This document shows, one piece after another, positions 36,011-44,930 of a stretch of DNA of 64,000 nucleotides (positions are counted from its first letter, which is position 1; each line of letters begins with the position of its first letter). The position numbers and the translations under genes are program-made. This stretch comes from Nannocystis bainbridge (GTDB taxonomy: Bacteria; Myxococcota_A; Polyangia; Nannocystales; Nannocystaceae): contig NZ_JAQNDL010000001.1 of assembly GCF_028368995.1 (NCBI RefSeq), forward strand, positions 1,984,001-2,048,000. Direction: 5' to 3'. The notes under the pieces are model-generated. The model was given only the letters and a program-made list of their open reading frames with translations. It made no database searches and was not told where the DNA came from.

Positions 36011-37687
36011 ATGCTCCGCTCGCACCGCCCCGGCTTTCACCTCGCCTCTGCCCTCGCCCTGCTCGGCCTCGTCGCCGTGCAGTGGTGGCTGCCCGCGCGC
36101 GCGAGCTCCGAGGCCGCGGCAGCGCCCGCGCATGTCCCAGACCCGTCGTACGACCCGCTGGCCGTCGCGCGCGCCGCCGGCTCGCGCGTCGACAACCTCG
36201 AGGCCTCGATCCCCCCGCAGTGTTACACGCGGACCGGCGCGACCTCGAACCCTTGCTTTGCCTGTCATACTGCCTCGCAAGATCCGAACGGCATGAACGA
36301 CTGGCACCTCCAGCAGGAGTACGCCTTCTCGGACGAGGGTCGCCTCAATCACTGGACCAACCTCTTCGTCGATCGGCGCCCGGCGATCGCCGCCATCGCC
36401 GACGACGACATCCTCCGCCACGTGCGCGAGGACAACTACGGCCCGCTGCGCGCCGCCCTGCGCGATCGGCCCGACTTCCCCGGTTACGCCCCCGACCTCG
36501 ACCTCGCCGCCGGCTTCGGCCCTGACGGCCTGGCGCGCGACGGCAGCATGTGGCGGACCTACGCCTACAAGCCGTTCGTCGGCGCCTTCTGGCCGACCAA
36601 TGGCAGCACCGGCGACGCCTTCGTCCGCCTGCCCGAGACTTTTCGGACATGTCCCGAAGGACATGTCTCCGAGGCCATCTACAAGATCAACCTCGCCGTG
36701 CTCGAGGCCGCCGTCGCCGGCCCGGCCAAGCCGCCCGCCGGGTTCGCCTGGCCGACCGAGCCGCTCGACGAGCGCAGCGTCGGCGTCGACCTCGACCGCG
36801 ACGGTCGGCTCGCCACCGCCACCGTCCTGCGCGGCCTGCCCACCCATTACTTCGGCGGCGCCGCGCGGCGCCCGGTGCGCCGCGGCGTCTACCCCGAGGG
36901 CACCGAGTTCTTGCACAGCGTGCGCTACCTCGACCCCGACGCGCCCGGCCTGCTCGCCGCGCGCATGAAGGAGCTGCGCTACGCGAAGAAGGTCGACGAG
37001 CTCGATCGCTGGGCCACCCAGCGCGCCTACGAAGAGGAGTTCGACAGCCGCCAGGAGGGTCAGCTGCCGCGCTGGCGCGGCTCGCCCGAGGTCGGCCTGC
37101 TCGGCGATTTCGGCTGGCAGCTGCAGGGCTTCATCGAGGACGAGCGGGGCCGCCTGCGCCTCCAGACCGCCGAGGAGCACCGCTTCTGCATGGGCTGTCA
37201 CAACGGCATCGGCATCACCGTCGACCAGACCTTCTCGTTCCCGCGCAAGCTCCCGGGCGCGTCCGGCTGGAAGTACCAGGACCTGCGCGGCACGAGCGAC
37301 GTGCCGGCCGCCGGCCACGCCGAGCCCGAGTACCTCACGTACATGCGCCGCGTCGGCGGCGGCGACGAGCTGCGGGCCAACGACGAGATGCTGGCGCGCT
37401 TCTTCCCCGGCGGCGCCCTCGACGAGGCCGAGGTCCGCCGCGCCGCCCCCGGAGGCGACCGCGACCTCGCCTGGCTGCTCGCCCCCTCGCGCGCCCGCGC
37501 CCTCGCGCTCGACAAGGCCTACCTGCTGATCGTGCGCGAGCAGTCGTTCACCCGCGGCCGCGACGCCACCCTCGCCCCCGCCGCCAACGTCCACCGCGAG
37601 ATCGGCAGCAAGACCACCGAGCTGGCCGCCGCCGAGACCCGCTGGCTCGACGCCCGCCTCCAGCTCGCCTGGCCCGCGACGCCGTGA
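36011..37687 (+). CDS. Exported di-haem cytochrome c-like protein
   Basis: A 558-residue protein starting 12 bp after phoX, probably in the same operon. A signal anchor covers about 10-32. Two haem sites are present: CFACH at 82-86 and CMGCH at 393-397. The regions between are not a known short cytochrome fold; family members are annotated only as multihaem or 'cytochrome c domain' proteins. Residues 212-220 read RTCPEGHVS and come from a perfect hairpin-family insert at 36645-36668, in frame. It introduces a cysteine that is not part of a haem motif. Electron transfer at the envelope is inferred from the haem sites. Confidence 0.78.
   Translation: MLRSHRPGFHLASALALLGLVAVQWWLPARASSEAAAAPAHVPDPSYDPLAVARAAGSRVDNLEASIPPQCYTRTGATSNPCFACHTASQDPNGMNDWHLQQEYAFSDEGRLNHWTNLFVDRRPAIAAIADDDILRHVREDNYGPLRAALRDRPDFPGYAPDLDLAAGFGPDGLARDGSMWRTYAYKPFVGAFWPTNGSTGDAFVRLPETFRTCPEGHVSEAIYKINLAVLEAAVAGPAKPPAGFAWPTEPLDERSVGVDLDRDGRLATATVLRGLPTHYFGGAARRPVRRGVYPEGTEFLHSVRYLDPDAPGLLAARMKELRYAKKVDELDRWATQRAYEEEFDSRQEGQLPRWRGSPEVGLLGDFGWQLQGFIEDERGRLRLQTAEEHRFCMGCHNGIGITVDQTFSFPRKLPGASGWKYQDLRGTSDVPAAGHAEPEYLTYMRRVGGGDELRANDEMLARFFPGGALDEAEVRRAAPGGDRDLAWLLAPSRARALALDKAYLLIVREQSFTRGRDATLAPAANVHREIGSKTTELAAAETRWLDARLQLAWPATP
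36645..36668. repeat. Perfect in-frame GACATGTCC-family hairpin inside the cytochrome gene
   Basis: GGACATGTCC (36645-36654), loop cgaa, GGACATGTCT (36659-36668): 24 bp, or exactly eight codons. It lies between LPETF and SEAIYKINLA, i.e. at a loop before a helix. The insert has no stop in any frame, so reading continues as RTCPEGHVS. Confidence 0.8.
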
Positions 37688-37702
37688 GCGACGTGCTCTT
37701 CA

Positions 37703-37726
37703 AGACATGTCCATGCAGACATGTCT
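37703..37726. repeat. GACATGTCC-family hairpin between convergent genes
   Basis: AGACATGT (37703-37710) and AGACATGTCT (37717-37726) lie around ccatgc. The element fills the 49-bp gap between the cytochrome stop (37687) and the convergent VWA-like gene (37737). Confidence 0.7.
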
Positions 37727-37736
37727 CGAAAGACTA

Positions 37737-39407
37737 TTAAAGATCCGGGCAGTCCGCGGTCGGATTCCACGCCTGCCAGCAGCTCGCCAAATACCACGAG
37801 CCCGGTGGCTCCGCCTCGGTCGACCGCAGCTCGAACTCCGCGTTGGAGCCCTTTGCGGCGCAGCGCGGGCTGATGTCCGGACCGGTGTGGACGATGATGC
37901 AGCGCGGCGAGCCGCCCTGGCTGACCCATTCGCCATCCTGGCGCACGCACGTCGGCACCGGGGTCGATCCTTCGCCCAGCTGGTACAGCGAGAAGTCGCA
38001 GACCGCGTCGATCTCCGGCGTATCCGGATCGGCGTCGCGCACACAGTATCGGAAGCATTGCGACCCGAGGTTGGCGCTCGCCACCGTGGCGGCCTGCGCG
38101 AACGCGTCCGACCAATCGTCCTCGCAGATCGACGCAGCATTCAGCCCGAACTCGCGGCTCGCCGCCAAGAGCCGCACCGCCGGCGGCGCGGCCATCGCAT
38201 CGCCGCTGCAGGCCGGCCCGATCCCGTGCTGGGTCTGGAACGCCGGGTCGTCGGCGTCCGCGTACGTGATCGCCTGCCCCTCGGCGTAGTCGGGCGGGAC
38301 CCCGCCGACGGTCCACAGCCGCACCTCCGCGCCGATCGCGATCGAATTGCGGAGCAAATACTGCCGCGTCAGCAGGTCGGCGAAGTGCCGCGTCGGAGTC
38401 AGCACCGCCGCGTCGGCGCTGGTCCGCTCGCCATCGTCGCCGCGATCGACCGGCGAGCAATTGTCGTAGACCGGCCCGGGGCCGCCGCAGACGGCGCCAG
38501 CGCGCCAGCAGATCGCGGGCGACAGATCCGGCGGCTGCAGGTCGCCCCAGAAGACCTCGTTGTCGCCGAAGATCGCCTCGTGCCCGGGCGCGACCGAACA
38601 GTCGTTGCCCGCGCTGATCACGATCACCAGCAGGTCGGCGGTCTCGCGCAGGAAGCCGTACGCCGGATCGCCCGCGTCCTCCGAGCGCGTGATGACCTGC
38701 TCGAGGCTGGCGAGCGGGCTCGTGAACTCGCAGCCCGCCACGCCTTGCGGCACCGCGCAGCGCAGCGCCTCCGCCAGCTCGACTCCGTCTGGCAGGTTGT
38801 CGCCACTCGGCGCCACCTCGAGCCAAGGCCGTACTGCGACCTCGCCCTCGCGCCCGGGCGTCGGCCTCAGCGTCAGCGAATCGAGCGAGCACCCCGCCGT
38901 GCACGCCGTCCGCGCATCGATCCCCTCGGCCACGAACTCGCCCAGCCGCGCGCGACAGCTCTCCATGCGCAGCGCCCCGCGCTCGGCCGTCGTCGCGCAC
39001 TGCGGATTGCCGGCGTCGGTGGTCGTGACCGCGAACCGCAGCGACGGCGCCGGCCTGACCGCGCGCAGCACCTCCACGAGCGGCGCCATCGCCCCCGCCA
39101 GCTGCGCCAGCCGCGGCGCGATCGCCGGGCTGTCGTCGACGATGAACAGCACGTCGAGCTCGTCATGAAACTCGACGTCGATCGGGAACGGACCGGGACC
39201 CGGGAATCCCGGCGTCGAGGTCGCCTGGACGCAGGTCCCGTCGCGCTCGTCCGCGCCCAAAAACACGCAGCGCTGTCTCTCGGTACAGTCTTCCTGGACC
39301 CGACAGGCACCCACCGCCGCCGCCTCGTCGGCGCACGCGAGCGAGACAGCGAGGCTCGCGGACATCAGGACCCTCGCCGCCGCGCCTGCGTCCTTGAACC
39401 CGATCAC
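37737..39407 (-). CDS. VWA-like lipoprotein with degenerate metal site
   Basis: A 556-residue protein from ATG 39407. The N-terminus (ARVLMSASLAVSLACADEA) looks like a lipoprotein signal with lipobox SLAC. After a cysteine-rich part (CRVQEDCTERQRCVF) comes a von Willebrand A-type fold: ELDVLFIVDDSPAIAPRLAQ. The MIDAS DxSxS is DDSPA, so metal binding is doubtful. TADLLVIVISAGNDCSVAPG is the later strand-loop. Many cysteines in the C-terminal half suggest disulfides. Such proteins are common myxobacterial surface lipoproteins; a ligand-binding role is inferred. Confidence 0.75.
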   Translation of the reverse strand: MIGFKDAGAAARVLMSASLAVSLACADEAAAVGACRVQEDCTERQRCVFLGADERDGTCVQATSTPGFPGPGPFPIDVEFHDELDVLFIVDDSPAIAPRLAQLAGAMAPLVEVLRAVRPAPSLRFAVTTTDAGNPQCATTAERGALRMESCRARLGEFVAEGIDARTACTAGCSLDSLTLRPTPGREGEVAVRPWLEVAPSGDNLPDGVELAEALRCAVPQGVAGCEFTSPLASLEQVITRSEDAGDPAYGFLRETADLLVIVISAGNDCSVAPGHEAIFGDNEVFWGDLQPPDLSPAICWRAGAVCGGPGPVYDNCSPVDRGDDGERTSADAAVLTPTRHFADLLTRQYLLRNSIAIGAEVRLWTVGGVPPDYAEGQAITYADADDPAFQTQHGIGPACSGDAMAAPPAVRLLAASREFGLNAASICEDDWSDAFAQAATVASANLGSQCFRYCVRDADPDTPEIDAVCDFSLYQLGEGSTPVPTCVRQDGEWVSQGGSPRCIIVHTGPDISPRCAAKGSNAEFELRSTEAEPPGSWYLASCWQAWNPTADCPDL

Positions 39408-39431
39408 CGGGCCACGTTACCTTGGGCGCCG

Positions 39432-39866
39432 ATGCGCTCCAAGCCCGCTCGCCACCGGTGCGCCCTCGCGCTCGGCCTCGGCCTGGTCGCCTGTCACGAG
39501 CCCACGGACGGAGCGACGTGCTTGCCGCCCGCACGCCCGCTCGACGATGTCGTCGAGATCCCCCTCGACGACATCGCCGCGAACGCGCCGCCTTGGGCCC
39601 AGACGCTGCGCTGGTACTGCGAGGACCCGCCGCCGGACGAGCTGCTCGACGGCTGGTACACCAGCGCGCTGATCTGGGTCGACGGCGAGGACTGCGACCC
39701 GTGCGACCGCGAGCGGATCGCCAGCCTCGCGGTCACCCAGGTCTGCGACGCCGAAGGCCCGCCGGCCCTGCGCCTGCTGTGTGGGCCGATCCCGCTGTCG
39801 CTGGAGCCGTGGCAGCGCAAGGGCTGTGTCTACGCCGTCGCCACCACCAGCGGCTGCGTGTATTGA
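39432..39866 (+). CDS. Small cysteine-containing lipoprotein
   Basis: A 144-residue protein from ATG 39432, divergent from the VWA-like gene with 24 bp between the starts. The signal peptide ends LGLGLVAC (lipobox). The mature part contains eight further cysteines, including CDPCDRERI and GCVYAVATTSGCVY at the end. No family was recognised. The overlapping promoter region suggests co-regulation with the VWA-like lipoprotein. Confidence 0.65.
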   Translation: MRSKPARHRCALALGLGLVACHEPTDGATCLPPARPLDDVVEIPLDDIAANAPPWAQTLRWYCEDPPPDELLDGWYTSALIWVDGEDCDPCDRERIASLAVTQVCDAEGPPALRLLCGPIPLSLEPWQRKGCVYAVATTSGCVY

Positions 39867-39968
39867 TCGCGCTGCCCGCGATCGCCAGCACCGCGGCACG
39901 CACCGCGGGTCGTGCCAATCGCATGACCCTCGCGAATCACCACACTCTGGCCTCGTGCCGGCCGCGCC

Positions 39969-40484
39969 TCACGCCGCCGCCGGCGCTTCGCGCAGCCCGG
40001 CGACCACCGCTTCCATCCGGTCGTACGACACCTGCATCCCGCTCTCCATCCCCGAGTTGATGTGCCCGTCGCGGTGCTCCTGGCACGAGTGCTTGACCAG
40101 CGTGCGCATCGTCGTCACCCCGTCGACCTCCTCCAGCGTCATCGTGTTGAGCGCCTCTCCGTCGGGGAAGCCCTCGAACACCTCCGTCGACACCACCCGG
40201 TGCGGCCGATCGATCTGGCGATATTCGCCGTGGAAGCCGACCTCCATGTCCTGCTCACGGACCACGTAGCGCCAGCGCCCGCCCTCGCGCAGGTCGACCT
40301 CGCAGACCAGCCACTCCCCCGTCTCGAAGCCCCACCAGCGCTTGATCAGCGCCGGCGTCGTGCAGGCCTTGAAGATCAGCTCGGCCGGGTAATCGAACAC
40401 GCGGGTGATGAGGATCTCGGTGTCGGACGGCAGGGTGACGACGGCCGAACCATGGCGATTGGGGACATTCTTGGGGCTTGTCAT
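39969..40484 (-). CDS. SRPBCC (AHSA1-like) family protein
   Basis: A 171-residue START-like/AHSA1 domain protein. Family features are EILITRVFDYPAELIFKACT, LIKRWWGFE, CEVDLREGGRWRYV and ALNTMTLEEVDGVTTMRTLV. It overlaps the arsR stop by four bases (ATGA), the usual two-gene arrangement of ArsR regulators with an SRPBCC protein. The ligand is unknown; the pocket usually binds hydrophobic molecules. Expression should follow arsR autoregulation. Confidence 0.92.
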   Translation of the reverse strand: MTSPKNVPNRHGSAVVTLPSDTEILITRVFDYPAELIFKACTTPALIKRWWGFETGEWLVCEVDLREGGRWRYVVREQDMEVGFHGEYRQIDRPHRVVSTEVFEGFPDGEALNTMTLEEVDGVTTMRTLVKHSCQEHRDGHINSGMESGMQVSYDRMEAVVAGLREAPAAA

Positions 40485-40825
40485 GACTGCTTCTTCTCCT
40501 GGGATTGGAGCTCGGCGAGGAGATCGTCGAGCCGATCGAGGCGGGTGTTCCAGGTCCGCTCGAAGCGGCGGACCCACTCGTGGATGGGCTTCAGCGCCGG
40601 ACCGTTCAGGCGGTACCAGCGGTGCTTCCCGTCGACTCGCACGTGCACGACACCGACCGCCCGCAGCACGCCGAGGTGCTTGGACACCGTCGGTTGACTG
40701 AGGCCCAGCCGCTCCGCGAGCTCGCCGACCGTCGCCTCCCCGCTGCCCAGGGCATCGAGGAGGTCGCGTCGGCTCGCCTCGGCGACGGCGTTGAAAACGT
40801 CGGTGGTCGTGGGCGTTCGAGCCAC
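40481..40825 (-). CDS. ArsR-family transcriptional regulator
   Basis: A 114-residue winged-helix regulator from GTG 40825. The DNA-binding part is TVGELAERLGLSQPTVSKHLGVLRAVGVVHV and the wing RVDGKHRWYRLN, read here as separate pieces. The metal-binding ELCVCDL motif of arsenic sensors is absent, so metals are not the expected signal. It is the subtype that pairs with AHSA1/SRPBCC proteins. An 8-bp inverted repeat sits inside its own promoter, implying autorepression. The promoter places the RNA start at or next to the GTG, so the message is probably leaderless. Confidence 0.92.
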   Translation of the reverse strand: MARTPTTTDVFNAVAEASRRDLLDALGSGEATVGELAERLGLSQPTVSKHLGVLRAVGVVHVRVDGKHRWYRLNGPALKPIHEWVRRFERTWNTRLDRLDDLLAELQSQEKKQS

Positions 40826-40831
40826 TTCGAT

Positions 40832-40860
40832 ATCATATTCCCATATCGGAATATGTCAAG
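40832..40860 (-). promoter_or_regulatory. arsR promoter with internal operator
   Basis: On the minus strand TTGACA (40860-40855) is followed by 16 bp and TATGAT (40837-40832), then six bases to GTG 40825. The inverted repeat CATATTCC (40834-40841) / GGAATATG (40848-40855), spacer catatc, fills the space between the two promoter boxes. A repressor bound there would block RNA polymerase. Confidence 0.75.
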
Positions 40861-40930
40861 CCCGAAAGCGCCGCCGCCCCGACCGGGCGGTCGAGGCGGC
40901 GGAAGAAGGGGCCCTGGCGCGGCCCTGGGC

Positions 40931-41707
40931 TCAGCTCCAGCGGACGCGCGCGCGCAGGCCGGCGAGGCTGCCGTCGGGCGCCACGCCGACGATGAACACC
41001 GGGTGGACCGGCCCGCCCTCGGGGTCGGCGCCGACGATGTACACCTGCAGGTCGGCCAGCGACGACTGCATCGACTGCGCCAGCGCCACGGCCTGCGCGG
41101 TCTGGCCGGGCGTGTGGTGGTCGACCAGGCGGCGGAAGAAATCGGCCGCCGACTCGATGCGGGCGATCTGGTCCTTCGGGTCGTCGAGCTTGAGCCCGAG
41201 CGTGGCCACGAAGCTCTGCGCCGTCAGGCTCTCGAGCTGCGCCGGCGCGTGGAAGCTCAGGAACTGCTCGTTCGTCAGCTCGGTGCCGTAGTCGTCGAAC
41301 ACGAGGTTGTAGGCCAGCGACTCGAAGTGGTTGGCCAGCTCCTCGCCGCCGCGCTGGCGGTGGCGCGCGACCTTGACGGCGAGCCGCCCGAGCGGGGGCA
41401 TGGTCGCGACCTCGGCGGCGGACAGGCCGTTGTCGTTGGTGTCGAACGCGGCCACCAGCTGCTCGCGGGCCACGACCAGCGCCTTCTCGATGTCGCCGCG
41501 GTCGACCCGCTCGCTCGGGTTGCCGTCCTGGCGGACGATGAAGCGGTAGAAGAAATCGACGAGATCGCGCTCGGCTCCGGTGAGCTCGGCGATCTTGCGC
41601 CGGATCTCCGCGCGGCTGGTGATCTTGTCGCGGCCGCCCGCTTCAATGATCTGGGCGGCCGCCCACTCGAACGCTGCATTGACCTCGGACTTGGCGATGC
41701 GTGTCAC
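40931..41707 (-). CDS. Single EF-hand protein of unknown function
   Basis: A 258-residue soluble protein from GTG 41707 (VTRIAKSEVNAAFEW). About residues 85-105 contain FDTNDNGLSAAEV, which has the D-x-N-x-N-G-x-L-S-x-x-E pattern of a calcium-binding EF-hand loop. The rest is helical. The C-terminus (LQVYIVGADPEGGPVHPVFI, then GVAPDGSLAGLRARV) faintly resembles the nuclease A inhibitor family. No signal peptide is seen. It may be a calcium-responsive cytosolic protein. The assignment is by motif only. Confidence 0.6.
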   Translation of the reverse strand: MTRIAKSEVNAAFEWAAAQIIEAGGRDKITSRAEIRRKIAELTGAERDLVDFFYRFIVRQDGNPSERVDRGDIEKALVVAREQLVAAFDTNDNGLSAAEVATMPPLGRLAVKVARHRQRGGEELANHFESLAYNLVFDDYGTELTNEQFLSFHAPAQLESLTAQSFVATLGLKLDDPKDQIARIESAADFFRRLVDHHTPGQTAQAVALAQSMQSSLADLQVYIVGADPEGGPVHPVFIVGVAPDGSLAGLRARVRWS

Positions 41708-42031
41708 CGCGCGAGTGTGCCCCGGCTGCGCCCCCCGGCCAAGCGAAATCACCGCCCGCCCGCAGCCCTCGCAGGCCCCGCAGGAGGCGTCCAGGAGCCG
41801 AACCGCGGGTCCGTTGCAGATCGCGCATGGACCTCGGGTCGGGCCACGCCCCACGCGTCCACGCCGCGATCCCTCGCGCGCCGACACCTCCGCGCCCGCC
41901 CGCGTTCGGAGTCCCCGGAACTGCCTGTCTCTTCGGCCAGATTACATGTCCTTTCAGACACCCTATCCGGGCACGCCGCAAGCTGACCGTTCGGACATGT
42001 CCCTCGGCACCGCCCGGCGATCGCCGGCGCC
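41708..42031. other. Intergenic region with hairpin-family fragments
   Basis: No gene is supported in these 324 bases. acatgtcc-tttc-agacacc (41944-41962) is one decayed copy, and gttcggacatgtccctcgg (41989-42007) carries one good arm. They lie just past the stop of the downstream minus-strand gene at 42032 in transcription order. Confidence 0.5.
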
Positions 42032-42982
42032 TCAGCAGCGCGCGAGCGCGGCGATCGCCAGCGCCACCAGCCCCGCTCCGCCGAGCAACCACGGCCCGGC
42101 CCTCGTCCGCCGCGCCTCGGCCTGCTGACGGGTGATCGCTCGCTGGCGCCGCGCCGCGCGGCCCGGCGGCAAAAAAGCCTGCACCTCCGCGACGCGCCAC
42201 CGCCTCGCGGCCGGCACCACGATCGGTCCTCCGCGCACCGTCACGTCGCCGCCCGAGCGCAGCGTGAAGGCCGGCTCCTCGATCCGAAGCGCCGCATGGC
42301 CGCCGGGCAGCTCGACCGTCTCACCCGTCGCGGTCGCCAGCGCCGCCACCAGCGACTCCGCCAGCGCGCGTCGCTCGGCCGCGAGCGCATCGATCTCCGC
42401 CAGCTCGGCCTCGAAGTCGGCGAACTGCGCCGGCGACAGCCGGGCCGCCAGCTCCGCCAGCTCGACGTCGAACAGCGACAGCGCCCCGCCGGTCAGCGCC
42501 TGCAGCACGCGGTCGTACACCACGTCGACCGAGCAGCGCCACGCCGCGTCCTCGTCGTCGCTCGCGCCGACCACCTGGCGGAACAGCCCCGCGTTGTCGG
42601 CCTCGAAGCCGCGCGTCTCGCCGTTCGTATCGACCTCGAGGCTGCCCCCGCCGACTCCGCGGTGATACGCGAGGTAGATCGCCGCCTCCGCGGTCGCCCC
42701 CGCGCGCCGTCCGGCCTCGTCGACCACCACCAGGGCCGCCTCCGCCAGTCGGGCGCGCAGCCGCGGACACTCCGCGAGCGCCGGATGCTGCTCGGGCAAC
42801 CGCAGCCCGCGGCGCACCGCCACCGCGCGCGGCACCAGCCATCGCTCGCCCTTGGTGTCCGCCAGCTCGAAGCGCGTCGCCTTGCCCGCCAGCGGCCCGA
42901 GCACGATCTCGGCCGGTCCCTGGCCGTCCCACCGCCACGGATCGATGGCCACGAGCCCGGGGACTACCAGCGCTGCGGGCAT
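42032..42982 (-). CDS. Tail-anchored protein of unknown function
   Basis: A 316-residue protein from ATG 42982 with GGAGG eight bases upstream. There is no signal peptide. About residues 20-270 are soluble and acidic, with an Ala/Glu-rich helical middle (LAELAARLSPAQFADFEAEL). A basic stretch (RRQRAITRQQAEARRTRA) is followed by one C-terminal hydrophobic helix (GPWLLGGAGLVALAIAALARC). That fits a tail-anchored inner-membrane protein. No family was recognised. Confidence 0.65.
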   Translation of the reverse strand: MPAALVVPGLVAIDPWRWDGQGPAEIVLGPLAGKATRFELADTKGERWLVPRAVAVRRGLRLPEQHPALAECPRLRARLAEAALVVVDEAGRRAGATAEAAIYLAYHRGVGGGSLEVDTNGETRGFEADNAGLFRQVVGASDDEDAAWRCSVDVVYDRVLQALTGGALSLFDVELAELAARLSPAQFADFEAELAEIDALAAERRALAESLVAALATATGETVELPGGHAALRIEEPAFTLRSGGDVTVRGGPIVVPAARRWRVAEVQAFLPPGRAARRQRAITRQQAEARRTRAGPWLLGGAGLVALAIAALARC

Positions 42983-43384
42983 CCTGCCTCCATCGGCGCG
43001 CAACCTACCACGCCGCCGTCCCAGCCTCCAGACCCCTGCGCGCCCGCCGGGCGGCCATACGCCTGTCCTGAAGTACAGGTCAATATTTGGGTCCTGCTGC
43101 CAATCGCGCGAATGGAATCACTCACCGCCAGGTTGAACTCGCCGAGAGATCGAGCCGCCGCGCCCCGAGGGTGCTCGCCCCATGGGCCACCCCATGCGGT
43201 CGCCCCATGGGGCCGGCTCCTTCCGCGCTCGCTTCGTGGCGCCCTCGTGTCGACATCGCAGGGGTTTCGCCGCGGCGTGTCGCTTGCTGAAAGCGCGACC
43301 GAGCCCGCGGCCGTCGCCGCGCTCGGGCCCGGCCCGAATGCGACGACTCCCCGAACTCGGCTCAAAAGGGAGTACTGTCGATCC
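42983..43384. other. Intergenic region between divergent genes
   Basis: These 402 bases lie between the tail-anchored gene and the SBBP gene. CCTGT (43062-43066) and ACAGG (43075-43079) make a short hairpin of the family type. gccccatggg(g/c)c segments recur near 43178-43215. An AT-rich patch (caaatcagaaattatag) lies inside the first codons of the SBBP gene. No clear promoter boxes were found. Confidence 0.5.
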
Positions 43385-44872
43385 ATGTCTTCGCAAATCA
43401 GAAATTATAGCCTCCGCTCTCTCATCGCGTCGAGCGCCTTCGTGGCCACGTTCGCCGCCCTCGTGCCCGCGGCGCACGCCGACCCCACCCGGCTCTGGGG
43501 CACCTACGATGGTGGTTCCGAGTTCGAGGCCGGCCGGGGCGTCGTCATCGACGACGAATTCAACGTCGTGTGTGTCGGTGACACCGCCTCCGAGACCGGC
43601 ATCGCCGCCGTGACCGAGCAGGGTGATGCCTACATCTCCAGCCACGACGCCTTCATCACCATGTTCGACTCGATCGGCCAGCAGATCTGGGGCCGCTACT
43701 ACGGCGGCGCTGGCGACGACGTGTTCCACGACGTCGTGTTCGACGAGGACGACGGCGTCTTCTTCGCCGCCGGCGGCACCCGCTCGCCGAACACCGGCAA
43801 CGCCATCGCCTCCGCCGGGACCCACCAGACCGCCCTCGACGGCGACGGCGACGCGATGCTCGTCAGGTTCCGCAACAACGGCTGGCGGATGTGGGGCACC
43901 TACTTCGGCGGCGACGAGCACGAGGAGGCGTTCGCCACGTGCATCGATTCGGAGGGCGATGTCTACATCGTCGGCACCACCACCTCCGACGATCTGTTCA
44001 CCGGCATGCTCGGCTTCACCCCGTGGGACGACGATCTCGACGGCTCGGTCGACGCCTTCGTCGCCAAGTTCGACGGCGACACGGGGACGCTGCTGTGGGG
44101 CACCTACTACGGCGGTTCGGGCGGCCAGACGCGGGCGCTCGACTGCGCCGTCGGCTCGGACGACGCGGTCTACGTCGCCGGCTACTCGACCTCGGCCAAC
44201 AACGAGCTCGACGGGATCCACGCCGACAGCCACGGCGGCGGGCAGGACGGCTTCCTCGTCCGCTACGACTCGCTGGGCGACCTCGAGTGGGCCACCTACT
44301 ACGGCGGCAGCGGCGACGACCAGGCCCGCGGGGTCGCGGTCGACGTCGAGGGCCTCGACGATCACGTGTACCTCGTCGGCGTCACCGGCTCGAGCGGCGG
44401 GATCAACTCCGGCCTCTCGACGAGCCTCAGCGGCACCACCGACGCGTTCGTGGCCCGGTTCGAGGTCGACGGCGACCTCACGTGGGGGCGCTACTTCGGC
44501 GGCACCGGCTTCGAGCAATTCGACGGCGTCTACGCCTCGAACACCATCGAGGTGTCGGGCGCGACTTCGTCGTCCGGGCTGTTCTCGAGCGGCTTCGACA
44601 ACACCTACTCCAGCGCGGGCTGGGACGGCATGTTCGTCACCTTCCTCGACGACGGCGGCATCGATTGGGGCTCGTACAACGGCGGCGACGGGACCGACGA
44701 GTCGGTGCTCGCGGTCGACCGCCGCTACGACTCGCTCGTCGGCGTCGGGGCCACGCTGTCGACCAGCAACACCGGCATCAACGCCTCGACCTCGCCGGGC
44801 ACGATCCACGACGCGACGTACAACGGCGATTACGACATCTTCATGACGTTCGTGCGCATGTTCTCGACGTGA
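43385..44872 (+). CDS. Secreted SBBP-type beta-propeller protein
   Basis: A 495-residue exported protein from ATG 43385. A signal peptide (LRSLIASSAFVATFAALVPAAHA) precedes repeated 45-60 residue blades. Each carries W-G-T/R-Y-Y/F-G-G, then a D.DG.VYV.G.T segment (LWGTYDGGSEFEAGRG, WGRYYGGAGDDVFHD, WGTYFGGDEHEEAFAT, LWGTYYGGSGGQTRAL, WATYYGGSGDDQARG, WGRYFGGTGFEQFDG). That is the SBBP (beta-propeller) repeat. Seven copies are visible, enough for a closed propeller. Asp-rich loops suggest calcium binding. It is probably secreted or surface bound. Confidence 0.85.
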   Translation: MSSQIRNYSLRSLIASSAFVATFAALVPAAHADPTRLWGTYDGGSEFEAGRGVVIDDEFNVVCVGDTASETGIAAVTEQGDAYISSHDAFITMFDSIGQQIWGRYYGGAGDDVFHDVVFDEDDGVFFAAGGTRSPNTGNAIASAGTHQTALDGDGDAMLVRFRNNGWRMWGTYFGGDEHEEAFATCIDSEGDVYIVGTTTSDDLFTGMLGFTPWDDDLDGSVDAFVAKFDGDTGTLLWGTYYGGSGGQTRALDCAVGSDDAVYVAGYSTSANNELDGIHADSHGGGQDGFLVRYDSLGDLEWATYYGGSGDDQARGVAVDVEGLDDHVYLVGVTGSSGGINSGLSTSLSGTTDAFVARFEVDGDLTWGRYFGGTGFEQFDGVYASNTIEVSGATSSSGLFSSGFDNTYSSAGWDGMFVTFLDDGGIDWGSYNGGDGTDESVLAVDRRYDSLVGVGATLSTSNTGINASTSPGTIHDATYNGDYDIFMTFVRMFST

Positions 44873-44930
44873 CCTGCGGCGCGGGCCCCGGCCGCGCCGG
44901 CGGGGCCCGGTGAGCGAGCGAGGTGACGTA

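Noticed and set aside
33467..37594. A 1375-residue open frame on the minus strand opposite phoX and the cytochrome gene
   Set aside because: It mirrors two well-supported plus-strand genes. High GC at third positions keeps the opposite frame open. Its sequence is Ala/Gly/Val/Arg low complexity with no domain.
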